Program-made: the position numbers and the translations under genes | Part shown: one piece after another, positions 48,274 to 63,450 of the stretch | How the letters are laid out: every line of letters starts with the position of its first letter | Numbering within the stretch: position 1 is the first letter of the stretch | The notes under the pieces: generated by a model | Seen by the model: only the letters and a program-made list of their open reading frames with translations | Database searches by the model: none | Told to the model about the DNA's origin: nothing | NCBI GenBank assembly: GCA_030142905.1 | Contig: JASJOG010000564.1 | Location: forward strand, 47,667-111,666 | DNA from: Heliopora coerulea | Taxonomy: Eukaryota; Cnidaria; Anthozoa; Scleralcyonacea; Helioporidae | DNA: 64,000 nucleotides | Direction: 5' to 3'

Positions 48274-49290
48274 CCTTCAAAAAAAACCCTAAAATACGAA
48301 AGTTTAAGGCAAATAATATCGTTTTGCATCGATTGGAGGCACTTTACGCCGAAACTCAACAAAATATTAGAGTTGGAAAAATTCGACCAAAAAGTAAAGG
48401 GGTTAACCTTTGGTTTTTGACCAAATTTCGACCAATTTTAAACATTCGAAAAAACCCTAAAATACGAAAGTTTAAGGCAAATAATATCGTTTTGCATCAA
48501 TTGGAGGCACTTTACACCTAAACTGAACAAAAAATTAGAGTTGGAAAAATTCGACCAAAAAGTAAAGGGGTTAACCTTTGGTTTTTGACCAAATTTCGAC
48601 CAATTTTAAACCTTCGAAAAAACCCTAAAATACGAAAGTTTAAGGCAAATAATATCGTTTTGCATCAATTGGAGGCACTTTACGCCGAAACTCAAAAAAA
48701 TATTAGAGATGGAAAAATTCGACCAAAAAGTAAAGGGGTTAACCTTTGGTTTTTGACCAAATTTCGACCAATTTTAAACCTTCAAAAAAAACCCTAAAAT
48801 ACGAAAGTTTAAGGCAAATAATATCGTTTTGCATCGATTGGAGGCACTTTACGCCGAAACTCAACAAAATATTAGAGTTGGAAAAATTCGACCAAAAAGT
48901 AAAGGGGTTAACCTTTGGTTTTTGACCAAATTTCGACCAATTTTAAACATTCGAAAAAACCCTAAAATACGAAAGTTTAAGGCAAATAATATCGTTTTGC
49001 ATCAATTGGAGGCACTTTACACCTAAACTGAACAAAAAATTAGAGTTGGAAAAATTCGACCAAAAAGTAAAGGGGTTAACCTTTGGTTTTTGACCAAATT
49101 TCGACCAATTTTAAACCTTCGAAAAAACCCTAAAATACGAAAGTTTAAGGCAAATAATATCGTTTTGCATCAATTGGAGGCACTTTACGCCGAAACTCAA
49201 AAAAATATTAGAGATGGAAAAATTCGACCAAAAAATAAAGGGGTTAACCTTTGGTTTTTGACCAAATTTCGACCAATTTTAAACCTTCGA
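48274..49290 (+). repeat. Three-monomer higher-order duplication (two copies of 505 bp)
   Basis: Both copies share a 1-base insertion in the A run after CCTTC (48279 and 48784), the rare GCATCGATTGG variant, and an AGAGATGG variant near 48705 and 49210. The offset of 505 equals three monomers plus that shared extra base. Confidence 0.8.
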
Positions 49291-49837
49291 AAAAACCCTA
49301 AAATACGAAAGTTTAAGGCAAATAATATCGTTTTGCATCAATTGGAGGCACTTTACGCCGAAACTCAACAAAATATTAGAGTTGGAAAAATTCGACCAAA
49401 AAGTAAAGGGGTTAACCTTTGGTTTTTGACCAAATTTCGACCAATTTTAAACCTTCGAAAAAACCCTAAAATACGAAAGTTTAAGGCAAATAATATCGTT
49501 TTGCATCAATTGGAGGCACTTTACACCTAAACTGAACAAAAAATTAGAGTTGGAAAAATTCGACCAAAAAGTAAAGGGGTTAACCTTTGGTTTTTGAACA
49601 AATTTCGACCAATTTTAAACCTTCGAAAAAACTCTAAAATACGAAAGTTTAAGGCAAATAATATCGTTTTGCATCAATTGGAGGCACTTTACGCCGAAAC
49701 TCAACAAAATATTAGAGTTGGAAAAATTCGACCAAAACCTAAAGGGGTTAACCTTTGGTTTTTTACCAAATTTAGACCAATTTTAAACCTTCGAAATAAG
49801 TCTTGAATACGAAAGTTTAAGGCAAATAATATCGTTT

Positions 49838-52800
49838 TGCATCAATTGGAGGAACTTTACACCGAAACTGAACAAAAAATTAGACTTGGAAAAATTCGAC
49901 CAAAAAGTAAAGGGGTTAGCCTTTGGTTTTTGACCAAATTTCGACCAATTTTAAACATTCGAAAAAACCCAAAAATACGAACGTTTAAGGCAAATAATAT
50001 CGTTTTGCATCAATTGGAGGCACTTTACACCTAAACTGAACATAAAATTAGAGTTGGAAAAATTCGACCAAAAAGTAAAGGGGTTAACCTTTGGTTTTTG
50101 ACAAAATTTCGACCAATTTTAAATCTTCGAAAAAACCATAAAAAACGAAAGTTTAAGGCAAATAATATCGTTTTGCATTAATTGGAGGCACTTTACGCCG
50201 AAACTCAACAAAATATTAGAGTTGGAAAAATTCGACCAAAAAGTAAAGGGGTTAACCTTTGGTTTTTGACCAAATTTCGACCAATTTTAAACATTCGAAA
50301 AAACCCTAAAATACGAAAGTTTAAGGTAAATAATATCGTTTTGCATCAATTGGAGGCACTTTACACCGAAACTCAACAAAATATTAGAGTTGGAAAAATT
50401 CGACCAAAAAGTAAAGGGGTTAACCTTTGGTTTTGACCAAATTTCGACCAATTTTAAACCTTCGAAATAAGTCTTGAATACGAAAGTTTAAGGCAAATAA
50501 TATCGTTTTGCATCAATTGGTGGAACTTTACACCGAAACTCAACAAAATATTAGAGTTGGAAAAATTCGACCAAAAAGTAAAGGGGTTAACCTTTGGTTT
50601 TTGACCAAATTTCGACCAATTTTAAATCTTCGAAAAAACCATAAAATACGAAAGTTTAAGGCAAATAATATCGTTTTGCATTAATAGGAGGCACTTTACG
50701 CCGAAACTCAACAAAATATTAGAGTTGGAAAAATTCGACCAAAAAGTAAAGGGGTTAACGTTTGGTTTTTGACCAAATTTCGACCAATTTTAAACATTCG
50801 AAAAAACCCTAAAATACGAAAGTTTAAGGCAAATAATATCGTTTTGCATCAATTGGAGGCACTTTACACCTAAACTGAACAAAAAATTAGAGTTGGAGAA
50901 ATTCGACCAAAAAGTAAAGGGGTTAACCTTTGGTTTTTGACCAAATTTCGACCAATTTTAAACCTTCGAAATAAGTCTTGAATACGAAAGTTTAAGGCAA
51001 ATAATATCGTTTTGCATCAATTGGAGGCACTTTACGCCGAAACTCAACAAAATATTAGAGTTGGAAAAATTCGACCAAAACGTAAAGGGGTTAACCTTTG
51101 GTTTTTGACCAAATTTCGACCAATTTTAAATCTTCGAAAAAACCATAAAATACGAAAGTTTAAGGCAAATAATATCGTTTTGCATTAATTGGAGGCACTT
51201 TACACCGAAACTCAACAAAATATTAGAGTTGGAAAAATTCGAACAAAAAGTAAAGGGGTTAACCTTTGGTTTTTGACCAAATTTCGACCAATTTTAAACC
51301 TTCGAAATAAGTCTTGAATACGAAAGTTTAAGGCAAATAATATCGTTTTGCATCAATTGGAGGAACTTTACACCGAAACTGAACAAAAAATTAGACTTGG
51401 AAAAATTCGACCAAAAAGTAAAGGGGTTCGCCTTTGGTTTTTGACCAAATTTCGACCAATTTTAAACATTCGAAAAAACCCTAAAATACGAACGTTTAAG
51501 GCAAATAATATCGTTTTGCATCAATTGGAGGCACTTTACACCTAAACTGAACATAAAATTAGATTTGGAAAAATTCGACCAAAAAGTAAAGGGGTTAACC
51601 TTTGGTTTTTGACCAAATTTCGAACAATTTTAAATCTTCGAAAAAACAATAAAATACGAAAGTTTAAGGCAAATAATATCGTTTTGCATTAATTGGAGGC
51701 ACTTTACGCCGAAACTCAACAAAATATTAGAGTTGGAAAAATTCGACCAAAAAGTAAAGGGGTTAACCTTTGGTTTTTGACCAAATTTCGACCAATTTTA
51801 AACCTTCGAAAAAACCCTAAAATACGAAAGTTTAAGGCAAATAATATCGTTTTGCATCAATTGGAGGCACTTTACACCTAAACTGAACAAAAAATTAGAG
51901 TTGGAGAAATTCGACCAAAAAGTAAAGGGGTTAACCTTTGGTTTTTGACCAAATTTCGACCAATTTTAAACCTTTGAAAAAACCCTAAAATACGAAAGTT
52001 TAAGGCAAATAATATCGTTTTGCATCGATTGGAGGCACTTTACGCCGAAACTCAACAAAATATTAGAGTTGGAAAAATTCGACCAAAAAGTAAAGGGGTT
52101 AACCTTTGGTTTTTGACCAAATTTCGACCAATTTTAAACCTTCGAAAAAACCCTAAAATATGAAAGTTTAAGGCAAATAATATCGTTTTCCATCAATTGG
52201 AGGCACTTTACACCTAAACTGAACAAAAAATTAGAGTTGGAAAAATTCGACCAAAAAGTAAAGGGGTTAACCTTTGGTTTTTGACCAAATTTCGACCAAT
52301 TTTAAATCTTCGAAAAAACCATAAAATACGAAAGTTTAAGGCAAATAATATCGTTTTGCATTAATTGGAGGCACTTTACGCCGAAACTCAACAAAATATT
52401 AGAGTTGGAAAAATTCGACCAAAAAGTAAAGGGGTTAACCTTTGGTTTTTGACCAAATTTCGACCAATTTTAAACATTCGAAAAAACCCTAAAATACGAA
52501 AGTTTAAGGCAAATAATATCGTTTTGCATCAATTGGAGGCACTTTACACCTAAACTGAACAAAAAATTAGAGTTGGAGAAATTCGACCAAAAAGTAAAGG
52601 GGTTAACCTTTGGTTTTTGACCAAATTTCGACCAATTTTAAACCTTCGAAAAAACCCTAAAATACGAAAGTTTAAGGCAAATAATATCGTTTTGCATCAA
52701 TTGGAGGCACTTTACGCCGAAACTCAACAAAATATTAGAGTTGGAAAAATTCGACCAAAAAGTAAAGGGGTTAACCTTTGGTTTTTGACCAAATTTCGAA

Positions 52801-55800
52801 CAATTTTAAACCTTCGAAAAAACCCTAAAATACGAAAGTTTAAGGCAAATAATATCGTTTTGCATCAATTGGAGGCACTTTACACCTAAACTGAACAAAA
52901 AATTAGAGTTGGAGAAATTCGACCAAAAAGTAAAGGGGTTAACCTTTGGTTTTTGACCAAATTTCGACCAATTTTAAACCTTCGAAATAAGTCTTGAATA
53001 CGAAAGTTTAAGGCAAATAATATCGTTTTGCATCAATTGGAGGAACTTTACACCTAAACTGAACAAAAAATTAGACTTGGAAAAATTCGACCAAAAAGTA
53101 AAGGGGTTAGCCTTTGGTTTTTGACCAAATTTCGACCAATTTTAAACATTCGAAAAAACCCAAAAATACGAACGTTTAAGGCAAATAATATCGTTTTGCA
53201 TCAATTGGAGGCACTTTACACCTAAACTGAACATAAAATTAGAGTTGGAAAAATTCGACCAAAAAGTAAAGGGGTTAACCTTTGGTTTTTGACAAAATTT
53301 CGACCAATTTTAAATCTTCGAAAAAACCATAAAAAACGAAAGTTTAAGGCAAATAATATCGTTTTGCATTAATTGGAGGCACTTTACGCCGAAACTCAAC
53401 AAAATATTAGAGTTGGAAAAATTCGACCAAAAAGTAAAGGGGTTAACCTTTGGTTTTTGACCAAATTTCGACCAATTTTAAACATTCGAAAAAACCCTAA
53501 AATACGAAAGTTTAAGGTAAATAATATCGTTTTGCATCAATTGGAGGCACTTTACACCGAAACTCAACAAAATATTAGAGTTGGAAAAATTCGACCAAAA
53601 AGTAAAGGGGTTAACCTTTGGTTTTGACCAAATTTCGACCAATTTTAAACCTTCGAAATAAGTCTTGAATACGAAAGTTTAAGGCAAATAATATCGTTTT
53701 GCATCAATTGGTGGAACTTTACACCGAAACTCAACAAAATATTAGAGTTGGAAAAATTCGACCAAAAAGTAAAGGGGTTAACCTTTGGTTTTTGACCAAA
53801 TTTCGACCAATTTTAAATCTTCGAAAAAACCATAAAATACGAAAGTTTAAGGCAAATAATATCGTTTTGCATTAATTGGAGGCACTTTACGCCGAAACTC
53901 AACAAAATATTAGAGTTGGAAAAATTCGACCAAAAAGTAAAGGGGTTAACGTTTGGTTTTTGACCAAATTTCGACCAATTTTAAACATTCGAAAAAACCC
54001 TAAAATACGAAAGTTTAAGGCAAATAATATCGTTTTGCATCAATTGGAGGCACTTTACACCTAAACTGAACAAAAAATTAGAGTTGGAGAAATTCGACCA
54101 AAAAGTAAAGGGGTTAACCTTTGGTTTTTGACCAAATTTCGACCAATTTTAAACCTTCGAAATAAGTCTTGAATACGAAAGTTTAAGGCAAATAATATCG
54201 TTTTGCATCAATTGGAGGCACTTTACGCCGAAACTCAACAAAATATTAGAGTTGGAAAAATTCGACCAAAACGTAAAGGGGTTAACCTTTGGTTTTTGAC
54301 CAAATTTCGACCAATTTTAAATCTTCGAAAAAACCATAAAATACGAAAGTTTAAGGCAAATAATATCGTTTTGCATTAATTGGAGGCACTTTACACCGAA
54401 ACTCAACAAAATATTAGAGTTGGAAAAATTCGAACAAAAAGTAAAGGGGTTAACCTTTGGTTTTTGACCAAATTTCGACCAATTTTAAACCTTCGAAATA
54501 AGTCTTGAATACGAAAGTTTAAGGCAAATAATATCGTTTTGCATCAATTGGAGGAACTTTACACCGAAACTGAACAAAAAATTAGACTTGGAAAAATTCG
54601 ACCAAAAAGTAAAGGGGTTCGCCTTTGGTTTTTGACCAAATTTCGACCAATTTTAAACATTCGAAAAAACCCTAAAATACGAACGTTTAAGGCAAATAAT
54701 ATCGTTTTGCATCAATTGGAGGCACTTTACACCTAAACTGAACATAAAATTAGATTTGGAAAATTTCGACCAAAAAGTAAAGGGGTTAACCTTTGGTTTT
54801 TGACCAAATTTCGAACAATTTTAAATCTTCGAAAAAACCATAAAATACGAAAGTTTAAGGCAAATAATATCGTTTTGCATTAATTGGAGGCACTTTACGC
54901 CGAAACTCAACAAAATATTAGAGTTGGAAAAATTCGACCAAAAAGTAAAGGGGTTAACCTTTGGTTTTTGACCAAATTTCGACCAATTTTAAACCTTCGA
55001 AAAAACCCTAAAATACGAAAGTTTAAGGCAAATAATATCGTTTTGCATCAATTGGAGGCACTTTACACCTAAACTGAACAAAAAATTAGAGTTGGAGAAA
55101 TTCGACCAAAAAGTAAAGGGGTTAACCTTTGGTTTTTGACCAAATTTCGACCAATTTTAAACCTTCGAAAAAACCCTAAAATACGAAAGTTTAAGGCAAA
55201 TAATATCGTTTTCCATCAATTGGAGGCACTTTACACCTAAACTGAACAAAAAATTAGAGTTGGAAAAATTCGACCAAAAAGTAAAGGGGTTAACCTTTGG
55301 TTTTTGACCAAATTTCGACCAATTTTAAATCTTCGAAAAAACCATAAAATACGAAAGTTTAAGGCAAATAATATCGTTTTGCATTAATTGGAGGCACTTT
55401 ACGCCGAAACTCAACAAAATATTAGAGTTGGAAAAATTCGACCAAAAAGTAAAGGGGTTAACGTTTGGTTTTTGACCAAATTTCGACCAATTTTAAACAT
55501 TCGAAAAAACCCTAAAATACGAAAGTTTAAGGCAAATAATATCGTTTTGCATCAATTGGAGGCACTTTACACCTAAACTGAACAAAAAATTAGAGTTGGA
55601 GAAATTCGACCAAAAAGTAAAGGGGTTAACCTTTGGTTTTTGACCAAATTTCGACCAATTTTAAACCTTCGAAAAAACCCTAAAATACGAAAGTTTAAGG
55701 CAAATAATATCGTTTTGCATCAATTGGAGGCACTTTACGCCGAAACTCAACAAAATATTAGAGTTGGAAAAATTCGACCAAAAAGTAAAGGGGTTAACCT

Positions 55801-56222
55801 TTGGTTTTTGACCAAATTTCGAACAATTTTAAACCTTCGAAAAAACCCTAAAATACGAAAGTTTAAGGCAAATAATATCGTTTTGCATCAATTGGAGGCA
55901 CTTTACACCTAAACTGAACAAAAAATTAGAGTTGGAGAAATTCGACCAAAAAGTAAAGGGGTTAACCTTTGGTTTTTGACCAAATTTCGACCAATTTTAA
56001 ACATTCGAAAAAACCCTAAAATACGAAAGTTTAAGGCAAATAATATCGTTTTGCATCAATTGGAGGAACTTTACACCTAAACTGAACAAAAAATTAGACT
56101 TGGAAAAATTCGACCAAAAAGTAAAGGGGTTAGCCTTTGGTTTTTGACCAAATTTCGACCAATTTTAAACATTCGAAAAAACCCTAAAATACGAACGTTT
56201 AAGGCAAATAATATCGTTTTCC
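49838..56222 (+). repeat. Nineteen-monomer higher-order duplication (about 3.19 kb, two copies)
   Basis: The first copy begins near 49838 and the second near 53030 (offset 3191-3192). Shared rare variants include AACCCAAAAATACG, CATAAAAAACG, AAGGTAAATAA, ATTCGAACAAAAAG and GGGGTTCGCC. From about 55.1 kb the offset changes to about 3,023, showing that one monomer was lost from the second copy or gained in the first. Confidence 0.8.
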
Positions 56223-57639
56223 ATCAATTGGAGGCACTTTACACCTAAACTGAACATAAAATTAGAGTTGGAAAAATTCGACCAAAAAGTAAAGGGGTTA
56301 ACCTTTGGTTTTTGACCAAATTTCGAACAATTTTAAATCTTCGAAAAAACCATAAAATACGAAAGTTTAAGGCAAATAATATCGTTTTGCATTAATTGGA
56401 GGCACTTTACGCCGAAACTCAACAAAATATTAGAGTTGGGAAAATTCGACCAAAAAGTAAAGGGGTTAACCTTTGGTTTTTGACCAAATTTCGACCAATT
56501 TTAAACCTTCGAAAAAACCCTAAAATACGAAAGTTTAAGGCAAATAATATCGTTTTGCATCAATTGGAGGAACTTTACACCTAAACTGAACAAAAAATTA
56601 GAGTTGGAGAAATTCGACCAAAAAGTAAAGGGGTTAACCTTTGGTTTTTGACCAAATTTCGACCAATTTTAAACCTTCGAAAAAACCCTAAAATACGAAA
56701 GTTTAAGGCAAATAATATCGTTTTGCATCAATTGGAGGCACTTTACGCCGAAACTCAACAAAATATTAGAGTTGGAAAAATTCGACCAAAAAGTAATGGG
56801 GTTAACCTTTGGTTTTTGACCAAATTTCGACCAATTTTAAACCTTCGAAAAAACCCTAAAATATGAAAGTTTAAGGCAAATAATATCGTTTTCCATCAAT
56901 TGGAGGCACTTTACACCTAAACTGAACAAAAAATTAGAGTTGGAAAAATTCGACCAAAAAGTAAAGGGGTTAACCTTTGGTTTTTGACCAAATTTCGACC
57001 AATTTTAAATCTTCGAAAAAACCATAAAATACGAAAGTTTAAGGCAAATAATATCGTTTTGCATTAATTGGAGGCACTTTACGCCGAAACTCAACAAAAT
57101 ATTAGAGTTGGAAAAATTCGACCAAAAAGTAAAGGGGTTAACGTTTGGTTTTTGACCAAATTTCGAAAAATTTTAAACATTCGAAAAAACCCTAAAATAC
57201 GAAAGTTTAAGGCAAATAATATCGTTTTGCATCAATTGGAGGCACTTTACACCTAAACTGAACAAAAAATTAGAGTTGGAGAAATTCGACCAAAAAGTAA
57301 AGGGGTTAACCTTTGGTTTTTGACCAAATTTCGACCAATTTTAAACCTTCGAAAAAACCCTAAAATACGAAAGTTTAAGGCAAATAATATCGTTTTGCAT
57401 CAATTGGAGGCACTTTACGCCGAAACTCAACAAAATATTAGAGTTGGAAAAATTCGACCAAAAAGTAAAGGGGTTAACCTTTGGTTTTTGACCAAATTTC
57501 GAACAATTTTAAACCTTCGAAAAAACCCTAAAATACGAAAGTTTAAGGCAAATAATATCGTTTTGCATCAATTGGAGGCACTTTACACCGAAACTGAACA
57601 AAAAATTAGAGTTGGAGAAATTCGACCAAAAAGTAAAGG

Positions 57640-60600
57640 GGTTAACCTTTGGTTTTTGACCAAATTTCGACCAATTTTAAACCTTCGAAAAAACCCTAAA
57701 ATACGAAAGTTTAAGGCAAATAATATCGTTTTGCATCAATTGGAGGCACTTTACACCTAAACTGAACAAAAAATTAGAGTTGGAGAAATTAGACTAAAAA
57801 GTAAAGGGGTTAACCTTTGGTTTTTGACCAAATTTCGACCAATTTTAAACCTTCGAAAAAACCATAAAATACGAAAGTTTAAGGCAAATAATATCGTTTT
57901 GCATCAATTGGAGGCACTTTACGCCGAAACTCAACAAAATATTAGAGTTGGAAAAATTCGACCAAAAAGTAAAGGGGTTAACCTTTGGTTTTTGACCAAA
58001 TTTCGACCAATTTTAAACCTTCGAAAAAACCCTAAAATACGAAAGTTTAAGGCAAATAATATCGTTTTCCATCAATTGGAGGCACTTTAAACCTAAACTG
58101 AACAAAAAATTAGGGTTGGAAAAATTCGACCAAAAAGTAAAGGGGTTAACCTTTGGTTTTTGACCAAATTTCGACCAATTTTAAACCTTCGAAAAAACTC
58201 TAAAATACGAAAGTTTAAGGCAAATAATATCGTTTTTCATCAATTGGAGGCACTTTACGCCGAAACTCAACAAAATATTAGAGTTGGAAAAATTCGACCA
58301 AAACGTAAAGGGGTTAACCTTTGGTTTTTGACCAAATTTCGAACAATTTTAAATCTTCGAGAAAACCATAAAATACGAAAGTTTAAGGCAAATAATATCG
58401 TTTTGCATTAATTGGAGGCACTTTACACCGAAACTCAACAAAATATTAGAGTTGGAAAAATTCGACCAAAAAGTAAAGGGGTTAACCTTTGGTTTTTGAC
58501 CAAATTTCGACCAATTTTAAACCTTCGAAATAAGTCTTGAATACGAAAGTTTAAGGCAAATAATATCGTTTTGCATCAATTGGAGGAACTTTACACCGAA
58601 ACTGAACAAAAAATTACACTTGGAAAAATTCGACCAAAAAGTAAAGGGGTTAGCCTTTGGTTTTTGACCAAATTTCGACCAATTTTAAACATTCGAAAAA
58701 ACCCTAAAATACGAACGTTTAAGGCAAATAATATCGTTTTGCATCAATTGGAGGCACTTTTCACCTAAACTGAACATAAAATTAGAGTTGGAAAAATTCG
58801 ACAAAAAGTAAAGGGGTTAACCTTTGGTTTTTGACCAAATTTCGACCAATTTTAAATCTTCGAAAAAACCATAAAATACGAAAGTTTAAGGAAAATAATA
58901 TCGTTTTGCATTAATTGGAGGCACTTTACGCCGAAACTCAACAAAATATTAGAGTTGGAAAAATTCGACCAAAAAGTAAAGGGGTTAACCTTTGGTTTTT
59001 GACCAAAATTTCGACCAATTTTAAACCTTCGAAATAAGTCTTGAATACGTACGTTTAAGGCAAATAATATCGTTTTGCATCAATTGGAGGCACTTTACGC
59101 CGAAACTCAACAAAATATTAGAGTTGGAAAAATTCGACCAAAAAGTAAAGGGGTTAACCTTTGGTTTTTGACCAAATTTCGACCAATTTTAAACCTTCGA
59201 AAAAACCCTAAAATACGAAAGTTTAAGGCAAATAATATCGTTTTGCATTAATTGGAGGCACTTTACACCTAAACTGAACAAAAAATTAGAGTTGGAGAAA
59301 TTAGACCAAAAAGTAAAGGGGTTAACCTTTGGTTTTTGACCAAATTTCGACCAATTTTAAACCTTCGAAAAAACCATAAAATACGAAAGTTTAAGGCAAA
59401 TAATATCGTTTTGCATCAATTGGAGGCACTTTACGCCGAAACTCAACAAAATATTAGAGTTGGAAAAATTCGACCAAAAAGTAAAGGGGTTAACCTTTGG
59501 TTTTTGACCAAATTTCGACCAATTTTAAACCTTCGAAAAAACCCTAAAATACGAAAGTTTAAGGCAAATAATATCGTTTTCCATCAATTGGAGGCACTTT
59601 AAACCTAAACTGAACAAAAAATTAGGGTTGGAAAAATTCGACCAAAAAGTAAAGGGGTTAACCTTTGGTTTTTGACCAAATTTCGACCAATTTTAAACCT
59701 TCGAAAAAACTCTAAAATACGAAAGTTTAAGGCAAATAATATCGTTTTTCATCAATTGGAGGCACTTTACGCCGAAACTCAACAAAATATTAGAGTTGGA
59801 AAAATTCGACCAAAACGTAAAGGGGTTAACCTTTGGTTTTTGACCAAATTTCGAACAATTTTAAATCTTCGAGAAAACCATAAAATACGAAAGTTTAAGG
59901 CAAATAATATCGTTTTGCATTAATTGGAGGCACTTTACACCGAAACTCAACAAAATATTAGAGTTGGAAAAATTCGACCAAAAAGTAAAGGGGTTAACCT
60001 TTGGTTTTTGACCAAATTTCGACCAATTTTAAACCTTCGAAATAAGTCTTGAATACGAAAGTTTAAGGCAAATAATATCGTTTTGCATCAATTGGAGGAA
60101 CTTTACACCGAAACTGAACAAAAAATTACACTTGGAAAAATTCGACCAAAAAGTAAAGGGGTTAGCCTTTGGTTTTTGACCAAATTTCGACCAATTTTAA
60201 ACATTCGAAAAAACCCTAAAATACGAACGTTTAAGGCAAATAATATCGTTTTGCATCAATTGGAGGCACTTTTCACCTAAACTGAACATAAAATTAGAGT
60301 TGGAAAAATTCGACAAAAAGTAAAGGGGTTAACCTTTGGTTTTTGACCAAATTTCGACCAATTTTAAATCTTCGAAAAAACCATAAAATACGAAAGTTTA
60401 AGGAAAATAATATCGTTTTGCATTAATTGGAGGCACTTTACGCCGAAACTCAACAAAATATTAGAGTTGGAAAAATTCGACCAAAAAGTAAAGGGGTTAA
60501 CCTTTGGTTTTTGACCAAATTTCGACCAATTTTAAACATTCGAAAAAACCCTAAAATACGAAAGTTTAAGGCAAATAATATCGTTTTGCATCAATTGGAG

Positions 60601-63450
60601 GCACTTTACACCTAAACTGAACAAAAAATTAGAGTTGGAGAAATTCGACCAAAAAGTAAAGGGGTTAACCTTTGGTTTTTGACCAAATTTCGACCAATTT
60701 TAAACCTTCGAAAAAACCCTAAAATACGAAAGTTTAAGGCAAATAATATCGTTTTGCATCAATTGGAGGCACTTTACACCTAAACTGAACAAAACATTAG
60801 AGTTGGAGAAATTCGACCAAAAAGTAAAGGGGTTAACCTTTGGTTTTTGACCAAATTTCGACCAATTTTAAACCTTCGAAAAAACCCTAAAATACGAAAG
60901 TTTAAGGCAAATAATATCGTTTTGCATCAATTGGAGGCACTTTACGCCGAAACTCAACAAAATATTAGAGTTGGAAAAATTCGACCAAAAAGTAAAGGGG
61001 TTAACCTTTGGTTTTTGACCAAATTTCGATCAATTTTAAACCTTCGAAAAAACCCTAAAATACGAAAGTTTAAGGCAAATAATATCGTTTTCCATCAATT
61101 GGAGGCACTTTACGCCGAAACTGAACAAAAAATTAGACTTGGAAAAATTCGACCAAAAAGTAAAGGGGTTAACCTTTGGTTTTTGACCAAATTTCGACCA
61201 ATTTTAAACCTTCGAAAAAACTCTAAAATACGAAAGTTTAACGCAAATAATATCGTTTTGCATCAATTGGAGGCACTTTACGCCGAAACTCAACAAAATA
61301 TTAGAGTTGGAAAAATTCGACCAAAACGTAAAGGGGTTAACCTTTGGTTTTTGACCAAATTTCGACCAATTTTAAATCTTCGAAAAAACCCTAAAATACG
61401 AAAGTTTAAGGCAAATAATATCGTTTTGCATTAATTGGAGGCACTTTACACCGAAACTCAACAAAATATTAGAGTTGGAAAAATTCGACCAAAAAGTAAA
61501 GGGGTTAACCTTTGGTTTTTGACCAAATTTCGACCAATTTTAAACCTTCGAAAAAACCCTAAAATACGAAAGTTTAAGGCAAATAATATCGTTTTGCATC
61601 AATTGGAGGCACTTTACGCCGAAACTCAACAAAATATTAGAGTTGGAAAAATTCGACCAAAAAGTAAAGGGGTTAACCTTTGGTTTTTGACCAAATTTCG
61701 ACCAATTTTAAACCTTCGAAAAAACCCTAAAATATGAAAGTTTAAGGCAAATAATATCGTTTTCCATCAATTGGAGGCACTTTACACCTAAACTGAACAA
61801 AAAATTAGAGTTGGAAAAATTCGACCAAAAAGTAAAGGGGTTAACCTTTGGTTTTTTACCAAATTTCGACCAATTTTAAATCTTCGAAAAAACCATAAAA
61901 TACGAAAGTTTAAGGCAAATAATATCGTTTTGCATTAATTGGAGGCACTTTACGCCGAAACTCAACAAAATATTAGAGTTGGAAAAATTCGACCAAAAAG
62001 TAAAGGGGTTAACGTTTGGTTTTTGACCAAATTTCGAAAAATTTTAAACATTCGAAAAAACCCTAAAATACGAAAGTTTAAGGCAAATAATATCGTTTTG
62101 CATCAATTGGAGGCACTTTACACCTAAACTGAACAAAAAATTAGAGTTGGAGAAATTCGACCAAAAAGTAAAGGGGTTAACCTTTGGTTTTTGACCAAAT
62201 TTCGACCAATTTTAAACCTTCGAAAAAACCCTAAAATACGAAAGTTTAAGGCAAATAATATCGTTTTGCATCAATTGGAGGCACTTTACGCCGAAACTCA
62301 ACAAAATATTAGAGTTGGAAAAATTCGACCAAAAAGTAAAGGGGTTAACCTTTGGTTTTTGACCAAATTTCGAACAATTTTAAACCTTCGAAAAAACCCT
62401 AAAATACGAAAGTTTAAGGCAAATAATATCGTTTTGCATCAATTGGAGGCACTTTACACCGAAACTGAACAAAAAATTAGAGTTGGAGAAATTCGACCAA
62501 AAAGTAAAGGGGTTAACCTTTGGTTTTTGACCAAATTTCGACCAATTTTAAACCTTCGAAAAAACCCTAAAATACGAAAGTTTAAGGCAAATAATATCGT
62601 TTTGCATCAATTGGAGGCACTTTACACCTAAACTGAACAAAAAATTAGAGTTGGAGAAATTCGACCAAAAAGTAAAGGGGTTAACCTTTGGTTTTTGACC
62701 AAATTTCGACCAATTTTAAACCTTCGAAAAAACCCTAAAATACGAAAGTTTAAGGCAAATAATATCGTTTTGCATCAATTGGAGGCACTTTACGCCGAAA
62801 CTCAACAAAATATTAGAGTTGGAAAAATTCGACCAAAAAGTAAAGGGGTTAACCTTTGGTTTTTGACCAAATTTCGACCAATTTTAAACCTTCGAAAAAA
62901 CCCTAAAATACGAAAGTTTAAGGCAAATAATATCGTTTTCCATCAATTGGAGGCACTTTAAACCTAAACTGAACAAAAAATTAGGGTTGGAAAAATTCGA
63001 CCAAAAAGTAAAGGGGTTAACCTTTGGTTTTTGACCAAATTTCGACCAATTTTAAACCTTCGAAAAAACTCTAAAATACGAAAGTTTAAGGCAAATAATA
63101 TCGTTTTTCATCAATTGGAGGCACTTTACGCCGAAACTCAACAAAATATTAGAGTTGGAAAAATTCGACCAAAACGTAAAGGGGTTAACCTTTGGTTTTT
63201 GACCAAATTTCGAACAATTTTAAATCTTCGAGAAAACCATAAAATACGAAAGTTTAAGGCAAATAATATCGTTTTGCATTAATTGGAGGCACTTTACACC
63301 GAAACTCAACAAAATATTAGAGTTGGAAAAATTCGACCAAAAAGTAAAGGGGTTAACCTTTGGTTTTTGACCAAATTTCGACCAATTTTAAACCTTCGAA
63401 ATAAGTCTTGAATACGAAAGTTTAAGGCAAATAATATCGTTTTGCATTAA
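57640..63450 (+). repeat. Nested 9-, 20- and 29-monomer higher-order duplications
   Basis: A block containing the rare CACTTTAAACCTAAAC and TTAGGGTTGG variants occurs at about 58090, 59602 and 62962, that is 1,512 bp (9 monomers) and then 3,360 bp (20 monomers) apart. The flanking block with the rare TTTCGAAAAATTTT variant occurs at about 57161 and 62032, offset about 4,871 bp (29 monomers). Nine plus twenty equals twenty-nine, so one history of unequal exchange explains all three spacings. Confidence 0.8.
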
